Shown: piece after piece, positions 19,503-27,500 of the stretch
Layout: the number at the start of each line of letters is the position of its first letter
Position numbering within the stretch: position 1 is the stretch's first letter
Source: Trichomonas tenax
Taxonomy: Eukaryota > Parabasalia > Trichomonadida > Trichomonadidae
DNA: 36,127 nt
Assembly: GCA_023091735.1 (NCBI GenBank)
Contig: JALKBU010000510.1
Location: 1 to 36,127, forward strand
Direction: 5' to 3'
Position numbers and translations under genes: made by a program
Notes under the pieces: model-generated
What the model was told of the DNA's origin: nothing
The model's input: only the letters and a program-made list of their open reading frames with translations
Database searches by the model: none

Positions 19503-21608
19503 TTATTGAGCGGGTGCTAAAAGAGCACTCCTTAGGGTCGCCAGCGTTGTAGCTTCCATGAGATTAGACTTGATCTCTTCGAATTCGCAATTCGGAATAT
19601 CGACAATATCGAGTGCCCATTTGTCTGTTTCGACTGGATCATCCTCTAGCTGGAGTTCTCTTTCACGGAGAAGTGGAAGATAGTCTGAAAGAGGAGCGGG
19701 AATCATCATACAGCCTTTTGCATCTTCTGGAATTGTCCTCTTAACTTTCTTGACTCTATCTGTGAAATCTGATCCTGCAAGTTGCAAATTTTCAGGAAGG
19801 TTGCGTGATTCGAATAAGAAGTGGAACTTTGATCTGAACTCTGGAAGCTTTCCAAGTGCTTGGTGCTTTCTTTGCGAGAAATAATAATCTACCATTGGGA
19901 CTGGTGCAGGAATCTTCATCTGTCTCTTCGAGAATTCGTGAAGAACGCCTTGATACGACTTTGGACTGATAATCTGATTTTCGTCCATAATTATACCATC
20001 GAATTTGTTGAGGAATGGAATAACTGTGGTAAAGTTTGTATCGCCAATGTTGTTGCCTGAAAAATCGATATATTTAACGCGTTTAGTTTTAGATGCAGCA
20101 ATGATTGTTTCAACAGCTCGTTCACATATCTTCTTTTGCCCATCGCCAGAAATATCGAGGAACTCAATATTGCTGCTTGTTGTGAAGAAATCAACAGCAC
20201 TGCCGCCTTCTAAGTGTCCACCTACAGACAAAAACTTGATCTGAGATTTACAAATCGTTTTGACGAAATTCTGAGAGATCGGATTGTCACTCCATGAAAG
20301 TGAACAAAGATTCTTCACAGGAAGGCGCTCATTGAAGAATGAATTCCAGTGATCTTTCGTCATTGACGCCCTGCAGACTGATAATGAAATAGGCATTGTG
20401 TGCTTTTCAATGATATTCAAGAGTTCCATAAGTGATCTATCAGTCCATGAAATATCATCTAAAATAAGTTTGTTGAGCTTAGCAGGAAGAGCTAACTCAG
20501 ATCCAACCAACAATTTGCGGCACCTACTACCAGAAAGATCAGCTGTGACGATATGCGTTGATGACATTAATGTTTTGAATAATTTCGAAAGATTTAATCC
20601 ACTTCCACGCAAGGAAAGATGCTTGAGACGACTGAATGTGTTAAAAAGCTCGGGACGCTTGTCCATACGAATTGTTGTCGTGCCAATCCTGCGAGCACTG
20701 CTTGTAGAAGACAAAGCAGTGAAAAATGCATTGACTTCACTTTCCCTGCAGTTGAAAGAAATCTTTTCAAATTCGATGAATCTGACATTGCTTTTAGTGA
20801 AGAACGAAGAAATAATATCAAGGTGGTCTTTGGTTAAAGCCAAACTCTTGAATTCGATTCTCTCGAAGTTCTTCTTTGACAAAGAATTTAAACAAATTGA
20901 GAAATATTCATCTGGAAGTGTGGCAAATGTGATGTGCTTAATATTTGCTAAATATTGGATATTTTGTGCTAAGTTATTGTAGTAAGAATTGGTTGTTTCT
21001 TCATCAATAACTATTGAAGTTATGAAATCGAAAGGATAAATAGCGAATAGTAAAACATCGAGCATATTTTCTACGCCAGGCAGTTCTGAAATGACAACAG
21101 TTTTAGGCTTTTTCTCAAAGTATTTAGTAATGTTTTGGAAAAGCTCGAGAGATACAGGCGCATTCTTAGTTAGAGCTTTAGAATAGAATCTTTTAGCGAT
21201 ATTTATCTCAGGACTAAACTGTTTAAACGAGACTTGCAAATCTGATGCAATGTAAGGAAGTTCTTCTGTAAGTAAAATTTGCCATAACTGTGTCATAAAG
21301 ATACTCATAATGTCTTTCGGATAAGGAAATCTAAGTATTATCGATTTTTTGGTGGTGAATGAAAATGTTAATTCGTCAGCTTTAACTAAATCAATTCTTT
21401 CTATCGAAATTAAGTATTCTTTTGCGCGCATAATGAGTTGACATTGAGTATCGTATTGCAATATATAAAGCGAAATATCCGAAATAATAACTAAGCCATC
21501 TCCGTTCATATCGCCCAAACCGACTGGCATCCAGTTAGCAAACATGATTATCTCTTTCGAAGTATCAATAATTTTCTGTATTTGCTGTGTTTCATTCAGT
21601 GAAGTCAT
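19503..21608 (-). CDS. CARMIL-like leucine-rich-repeat protein
   Basis: A 701-residue protein from ATG 21608 (MTSLNETQQIQK); the in-frame extension upstream opens only with TTG and is not used. Residues about 25-125 look like the PH-like N-terminal domain of CARMIL proteins (strand-rich, ISLYILQYDTQ through the helix MTQLWQILL). Residues about 200-560 form irregular leucine-rich repeats of the ribonuclease-inhibitor type, for example LKHLSLRGSGLNLSKLF and VKYIDFSGNNIGDTNF. The C-terminal 130 residues are charged, with a Pro-rich linker (KIPAPVPMVDYYF). CARMIL proteins link capping protein, Arp2/3 and myosin I at actin-rich cortex; many trichomonad LRR proteins are of this sort. A capping-protein-binding motif was not identified, so the role is inferred. 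Gaps to the neighbours are 56 and 87 bp. Confidence 0.8.
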   Translation of the reverse strand: MTSLNETQQIQKIIDTSKEIIMFANWMPVGLGDMNGDGLVIISDISLYILQYDTQCQLIMRAKEYLISIERIDLVKADELTFSFTTKKSIILRFPYPKDIMSIFMTQLWQILLTEELPYIASDLQVSFKQFSPEINIAKRFYSKALTKNAPVSLELFQNITKYFEKKPKTVVISELPGVENMLDVLLFAIYPFDFITSIVIDEETTNSYYNNLAQNIQYLANIKHITFATLPDEYFSICLNSLSKKNFERIEFKSLALTKDHLDIISSFFTKSNVRFIEFEKISFNCRESEVNAFFTALSSTSSARRIGTTTIRMDKRPELFNTFSRLKHLSLRGSGLNLSKLFKTLMSSTHIVTADLSGSRCRKLLVGSELALPAKLNKLILDDISWTDRSLMELLNIIEKHTMPISLSVCRASMTKDHWNSFFNERLPVKNLCSLSWSDNPISQNFVKTICKSQIKFLSVGGHLEGGSAVDFFTTSSNIEFLDISGDGQKKICERAVETIIAASKTKRVKYIDFSGNNIGDTNFTTVIPFLNKFDGIIMDENQIISPKSYQGVLHEFSKRQMKIPAPVPMVDYYFSQRKHQALGKLPEFRSKFHFLFESRNLPENLQLAGSDFTDRVKKVKRTIPEDAKGCMMIPAPLSDYLPLLRERELQLEDDPVETDKWALDIVDIPNCEFEEIKSNLMEATTLATLRSALLAPAQ

Positions 21609-21695
21609 CCAGCAAATGCGAAAAAAAATTGAAAGGTATTTGATCAAATTGCAACATAAGAATTTATTATATTATCAGTAACGAAATTTATTTTG

Positions 21696-22208
21696 TTAGC
21701 AGTAATTCATTCCGTTCATACAATATTCCTTGAATTTCTTCCAAAACATTGGCTTATCATTCATGAAATCTCTATTGGCCTCAACATTCTCTGGTGACTG
21801 TGGATTTGGATCCCCAAGCATTGAGATGACTGAGATAACAATTGTTTCGACAGTGTGAATAGGAAGCCATCTCTCTCTTTCTAATTCTTGTTCGTTGAAC
21901 CTATCAACACCTGGTTCGTGAAGAATGGAGATGCAAACTCTGCCATCTTTGTTGATATTTGGATGCCACATTGGGCACTTGAAGGTCATCTTTGGTGGCA
22001 TATTTGGAAACTCTACTGGGAAGACGATCTCAGCTGGAAGGAATGAGTCAGCAATGACTGTTCCAGGTTGACCAATAATTGTAACTCTCCACTTGAAGAC
22101 GTCGTTGTTGACAAGTCCGCATGAGAAGTATGGGCATGGATTCTTTTGAAGATCTCTGTACATCCTTTGAAGGATGTTTGATGCAAAACGCCTCTGTTTG
22201 TCAGTCAT
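21696..22208 (-). CDS. Ubiquitin-conjugating enzyme E2, UBE2G/UBC7 type
   Basis: A 170-residue single-domain E2. The HPN motif is at residues 82-84, and the catalytic Cys is Cys92 in DGRVCISILH (codon 21933-21935). The acidic insert after the active site (HEPGVDRFNEQELERERW) is diagnostic of the UBE2G1/UBE2G2/UBC7 and CDC34 branch, which builds K48-linked chains, in UBC7 for ER-associated degradation. The following W.P...VE.I..SVISML..PN..SPENV is intact. The length is that of the family. The protein is soluble with no membrane span. It starts at ATG 22208 (MTDKQRRF); upstream a TCAACTTT word lies about 18 nt away as a possible variant initiator. All key residues are present, so it is expected to be active. 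Confidence 0.95.
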   Translation of the reverse strand: MTDKQRRFASNILQRMYRDLQKNPCPYFSCGLVNNDVFKWRVTIIGQPGTVIADSFLPAEIVFPVEFPNMPPKMTFKCPMWHPNINKDGRVCISILHEPGVDRFNEQELERERWLPIHTVETIVISVISMLGDPNPQSPENVEANRDFMNDKPMFWKKFKEYCMNGMNYC

Positions 22209-23071
22209 GATTTTTTTGTAAAGTTGAGATTTTTGGAAAATTTTTTATAAGTGGTCAAGCCAAAGTTAAAAATCCTTTTCTGACCATTTGCTTCACACAC
22301 AGACGCTATTCACATGCTTCCCCTTCATTGTGCAAGTTTGTTTATCCTGCTGCATAATTTCAACCTTTGCATCATGAATTAGAACAAATACAATTTTAAA
22401 ATCATCAATGCTCATCATTCATATGATTATATCAATGTGCTGAACCATTTCACAAGAAATATATTTTCATCAATTTTACCAGTTGAATTCTTACCATTGC
22501 TCACATATGCATATTAATAAAACTTTCCAAGCATATGAACTCTAATGGAGATAGTTAATAAACACGTCTTATTTTCGAAAAAATATCATCAAAATAGGGT
22601 TTTAGATATATGCAATGCAGGGAATCATTGAGAAGAGTTTTGTAATATCATGCAGTGTTCTTAGGCCAGATAATTATTCAAAATAGGAGTTATTCGCAAT
22701 ATTTTGAGAAAATGCCCTATAACACCTGTGAAATAATTGAAAGTTCGATAGTTTATTGGAAGCTATATCCTAATTGTTGAGTAGGCTTTTAATGGTGAAC
22801 AATTATTTTCAATTTCGTTTTTATTGGTCTAGTGGTCGGTCATTTCAAAAATAGAGTTCTAATAACACGAGGTGGCAATGAATGTGAAGAGATTTGGGTC
22901 CAAAAGACAGCCATCATCAAAAATGAAGGAAATCATCGACAAAAACAAAAAATCAGCAAACAAAACCCAAAGCAATGCATAGGAAGAGTCAAATCATATT
23001 GAAACAAAATCGACTTTTTGAAGATTTTGAAATCCCTCAAAATTAAGAAGAACGATAACACTTAAATCTAG
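22209..23071. other. Divergent intergenic region between E2 and kinase genes
   Basis: AT-rich promoter-side DNA for two divergent genes. A motif of the form TCAAAATAGRGTT is repeated three times (about 22589, 22678 with one inserted base, and 22845). The initiator of the kinase lies at its right end. No tRNA-like B box or coding frame is seen. Confidence 0.5.
23058..23064 (+). promoter_or_regulatory. Initiator-like element of the GSK3-like kinase gene
   Basis: ACACTTA with the putative +1 A at 23060, 12 nt before the ATG at 23072. It matches the CA(+1)YTW core of the trichomonad initiator, with A instead of T at the first position. Confidence 0.45.
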
Positions 23072-24049
23072 ATGGCACTGAAAACCTTGCCTTTGTTTGG
23101 TAATCAGGGTCGTCTATTTCACTCCAGGCCAACGACAATAGGTAGGAAAAAGCATTTCACATATAAACCTCTGATGCAGATGGGACAGGGAGCCTTTGGA
23201 ACTGTAATTTCTGCATTAGATCAAGACGGTCAAATGATTGCGATCAAAACTATCAAAATAGATCCGAAATTCCAGAACAGAGAGGCCGATATCATGAAAA
23301 AGCTAGATCACCCTAATTGTATTAAATTGAAATCAGTGTATCGAAAGAAAGCAGAGGAAGGAGAGGTTTTCCAATACATAGTAATGGATTACATGCCTTC
23401 ATCGCTAGGAAAATTCTTGAATCAGTGCCAAACAAATAAAAAACCGATGATAAAACAATCGATTAAATTTTACGCACAACAATTATTCAAAGGTCTCGAG
23501 TACATTCACAGCCTTGGCATATGCCACCGCGATTTGAAACCTGATAATATATTGATCGACTCCAAAGCACATTCTTTGAAATTATGTGATTTTGGTAGCG
23601 CAAAAATTATCAAAGAAGGCGACAAATCTACAGCTGATATAGGATCCAGGTTCTACAGAGCTCCAGAGGTTCTCCTAGGCTGTCAATATTACGATTTTTC
23701 AATCGATATTTGGTCTGCGGGCTGTGTTATTGCTCAAATGCTTCTAAGTGGCAATGTTATATTCCCAGGTGAAGACAATAACGACCAAGTCGTGAAAATT
23801 ATCAACATAATTGGTATTCCAACACCTGAAGAAGCAGAATCATTTGAGCATCCTTTACCTTGGCCAACAGCAGAAAGGATAACAGACTTAACGCTATTAT
23901 TCCCTCCGAATACAGAAGCAAATTTAATCGATTTATTAACAGCTATATTTAAATTCAACCCAAAAGAAAGACCCACAGCATCCGAATGTCTGAAGTTCCC
24001 TTATTTCCAATCCATGAAAAGTTCTCTTCCTTCTTTGAGACTGAAATAA
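23072..24049 (+). CDS. GSK3-like (CMGC) serine/threonine protein kinase
   Basis: A 325-residue kinase with little outside the catalytic domain. The glycine loop is GQGAFGTV (38-45), the ATP lysine Lys59, the helix-C glutamate Glu71, the catalytic loop HRDLKPDN (Asp154), the metal site DFGSAK (Asp173), and APE is at 197-199. HRDLKPDN, LCDFGSAK and IDIWSAGCV are the GSK3/shaggy signature. The three basic residues that hold a primed phosphate in GSK3 (human beta Arg96, Arg180, Lys205) correspond to Arg70, Arg153 and Lys178 and are all kept, so primed substrates are expected. The activation-loop tyrosine (human Tyr216) is replaced by Asp189 in TADIGSRFYRAPE. The 30-residue N-terminus contains HSRPTTIG, loosely like the inhibitory RPRTTS segment, but the resemblance is weak. 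The stop is followed by TAAAATC, fitting a UAAA signal. Confidence 0.92.
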   Translation: MALKTLPLFGNQGRLFHSRPTTIGRKKHFTYKPLMQMGQGAFGTVISALDQDGQMIAIKTIKIDPKFQNREADIMKKLDHPNCIKLKSVYRKKAEEGEVFQYIVMDYMPSSLGKFLNQCQTNKKPMIKQSIKFYAQQLFKGLEYIHSLGICHRDLKPDNILIDSKAHSLKLCDFGSAKIIKEGDKSTADIGSRFYRAPEVLLGCQYYDFSIDIWSAGCVIAQMLLSGNVIFPGEDNNDQVVKIINIIGIPTPEEAESFEHPLPWPTAERITDLTLLFPPNTEANLIDLLTAIFKFNPKERPTASECLKFPYFQSMKSSLPSLRLK

Positions 24050-24484
24050 AATCTTGTTTGTATTTTCTATTGAAATGCATCCTATTTATCACTTAATATT
24101 TCGGAAAATCTCATCATAAACTAAGGGTTATTCGCATTGGCGAATCAAATTTCACGAAATGGAATTAAGTTGAGTATATTTCTTGTTTCTCCGTTCATAC
24201 ACCAAAAAGAAGAATAATTTTGATTGAATGTTGCTTGAACGATTGCAAATGTTGTATTTATTGATTCAAAATCTTAGCAATACAATATTTTTGAAAAATC
24301 AATAATTAATTTGACACATGTAAGATGTATAAATTTTCTGCCATGTAGAGTAGCATTTTATGAAAATGCCATGTAAAGCGAAATTTTGAATGAAATTATG
24401 ACACGTAAAATAAATAAAATTTCAGGTGATTTAAAATATGATCGTAATTACTTTTGTCGGTGATAAATATAGCATTTATAGATC
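24050..24484. other. Intergenic region upstream of the calpain gene
   Basis: About 435 bp of AT-rich DNA. Its last 115 bp before the promoter carry four degenerate repeats listed separately; nothing else is recognised. Confidence 0.5.
24312..24425. repeat. Four degenerate 28-32 bp repeats upstream of the calpain promoter
   Basis: Units begin GACACATGTAAGA (24312), GCCATGTAGAG (24340), GCCATGTAAAG (24368) and GACACGTAAAA (24400), each followed by an A/T-rich run with AAATTTT or CATTTTAT. The consensus head is GnCAYGTARAR. The spacing and the place just upstream of a transcription start suggest repeated binding sites, but this is inference. Confidence 0.5.
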
Positions 24485-24491
24485 TCATATT
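24485..24491 (+). promoter_or_regulatory. Initiator (Inr) of the membrane calpain gene
   Basis: TCATATT, an exact TCA(+1)YW match, with +1 A at 24487 and a 22-nt leader to the ATG at 24509. Confidence 0.55.
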
Positions 24492-24508
24492 CAAAATATT
24501 TTAGGAAA

Positions 24509-27500
24509 ATGATATATACGACTTGGCGGCAGTTATTTTTTGTGGCAATAAAACAATTGTTTTTAGGAATGAGCAATATCTGGGCTTTGGACGTGAATTC
24601 ATCATTTATGCTGAAGACAGGTCTTGGACTTGGAATTCCATTCATCATATCGCTTATTTTTTGGACATTAATAAACAGCAAGATTGTACATTGGCGTCCA
24701 TTTAGCGATTTGAAGATAATATTCTCATTATTACTCTCGCACAAATCCAGCTCTTTCTTGGGAGCAATTATTTCGGTTTTATGGATGATTTTATACATTT
24801 TACCTTATTTATTTTCAATACTTTTCGGCATAATAATGTGGGCTAAATTTAATCCTACCATTTTCGGACTAATTTTCATATTAGTAATACCATGCTTAAT
24901 TGGTTTATTGGCAATTATAAAATATTATTCGAAACATGGTTACACTTTGAAATTCTCGTTGAATTTAGCTTTCGGTTTACTTATTGCAGCTATAATATTG
25001 ACGCCTTTTGTTTATGTTTTTAAATATCCATATCTTGATTGGATGGGTTGCGGTTATCTTTTCGCATGGCCACCAATCTTGGTGTTTTCAGTCATCGTTG
25101 TTATACGTAGAAGAAGGATAAAAGACATTACAAAAGTTCATTTTCTTGAAGTTGGATCATTCGAACAAGAAAATCACACCGCATTTAATGGAGACGATAG
25201 ATTCAAATGGTATGATTACATAATTCATATAATTGTCAGCATTGTTTTTGCAATTTTATATTCTGCATTATTCTGGAAGAAAGATGAAAAAGTTGCCTCA
25301 TATGCTACCTCAATTATGTTCTTTGGCCTTGATGTACTTTTACTCATCGTTTATGTTACTACTCACAATAACGTTTTATCGATATCTTTGGCAATTTTAG
25401 CACTGATCCTCAAAGCAGTACTTGTCACATTCACAATGAATTACTGGTTCGTAGGACATGGTATCATATTCTTTTTCTTGATTATTGTCACAGTTGCGAA
25501 ATTCATATTTGATTTGTGGTGCATTAAGGCTTACAATGTCTATCAAATTCGTTGCGAACAAATCATTGATAACCTTGTTTTAATGAATCACGGACAAAGA
25601 AGAGTCGAAATAAAGACCGTTATTTTCGAAGGCATCAGTGTTATAATTTTATTGGTTGCTATCATCGTTGATGGCGTCCTCACAATGAAGTCTAACTTCC
25701 CACTTGTTTATAACTCTATCAGCCAACAAAATCTTACGTTAATATTGGAAATCATCGCTTTATGCATTGGTCTCGCTGGATCTGGTTTTGCGATCATATT
25801 CCAGTTAGAAGGACGCATTAACATCCCAACAGTGATCATTTTCATTGTTGTCTCTGCACTAGCGATTGGCTTATCTGCAGGCGTTCCATGCTTCTACAGT
25901 GCAATCACCCTCAGAGCAACATTCTCTCCAATTTTCGTTTCATTGTTATCAGCTATCGTGATTTTGATCATTTCATGTTTTGATACAGATCTTTCACTGA
26001 AGACAGCCTGCTCATCAATATGTGATGGATCAGCTTTCAATCTCGAGAAATCAATGTTTGCATTTTCCATCATTTGGATTATTTCCACACCATTGATCAT
26101 CATTCTTCCATTTGTTATCAAGGGATGCAAATATTGGTCATTAATTCTCGCAAGCTTACTCACAGGCATAGTTTTCTATGCATATTTCTTCAAGGTTTCT
26201 ATTGATAGTGATAACTACACAAACTCTGGATTCCTTCACCTCGCATTTGCAATAGTTCTCTTCATTTGCTTCGCTGTCGGAATTGGTGCTGTTACAAAGT
26301 GGACCAATACTTTGATCACAATTTTGATTGTTGGCTTCTTTGCAAGTGCCCTCATTGGTGTTGCATACGAACACTCGAGTCGCTGCCTGTATTCATTCAC
26401 ATCATTGCTCTACATTTTGATTCCATCAGCATTAATTGCTATCGGCAGCTTGATTTACTTGATTTTTGCAAAGGTACTCATTGTTCCATGCGTAGCAATC
26501 TTCTTCACAGTTGCTGTATTCTTCGGAACGCTTGCATATGGATTAAAGAAGAAGGATGATGGATTCAAGTGGAAATCATTGATTTGCTTGATAGTTATGA
26601 CGATTTTAATGCTTGCAGACATCATCTATTTGGGAGTCCAGATTGATCAAGTTTTCCTTGCATTAACAGTTATTTGTATTGTCATTTTCGCTGTTTCCTT
26701 TGTTTTGACACTCATCTGCCTCTTCCAATCTAATTCATTAACATACTCATCATTGTTCTATCCAGTTCGTTATTATGCTGATAACAACCTTCACGCACAT
26801 CCACTTCTTAACACTGTTTTCTCTATCGATGAAATTCTTCCAATCATTTGGGGCTTGTTTGCAATTGTTTTCAGCGATTATCCACAGTATGGTTATGCTG
26901 GCGTCATCGTTAGCTTGTGCTTGATTCCAGCAATTAATCTTCTTCTTATGGCGATTTCTGATGACAAGACAAACTTCTCTCTTCAGTATGCACCAAACAA
27001 TCTTCTCGAAGATACATTAAGTGTTGTCAGAGGCATCGGCACTATTGATGGCGCTGATAACAACGAAATAATTGTTGATGAACTCACTGATTACAGAGAC
27101 TTCATTACATACAAGAAGCAATTGATTTCATACAAACAAGCTCAGTTCGATCAAGTCTGCATGTACAAGTCAAGAATTTCAACTGTTTCGGAGACCGAGT
27201 TCATGTTTGTCAGGCAGTTCCTTCACGACAAGTACAAGAAGAAGATAAAGAACCTTGGATATCTTCTCGAGGATCGGAACTGGGGCGCTGATGATCGCGT
27301 ACAGATTTTCGAGATCTACGCTGCAGTCAAGAAGCAGGATGCTGATGAGCAGGCAGCGAGATTGTACTACGAGCACCTCGCAAGCCAGGCTGCATTGAGA
27401 ATTCAGAACAGAAACCAGCTTGATCAGCAGAATGATCAGGCATTGCAGCAGCTTCTTGGCGATGATCTTCTTGCTGCTGAGAGAGAACTCCAGCAAATCA

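Noticed and set aside
20398..20982. 194-codon plus-strand frame opposite the LRR gene
   Set aside because: Antisense of leucine-rich repeats; no initiator and no conserved pattern.
21609..21647. TTG-initiated extension of the LRR protein
   Set aside because: Same reason; the first ATG is at 21608.
22209..23071. tRNA gene near TTATTGGTCTAGTGGTCGGTC-like sequence at 22822
   Set aside because: It resembles a tRNA A box, but no matching B box (GGTTCGANTCC) or cloverleaf follows.
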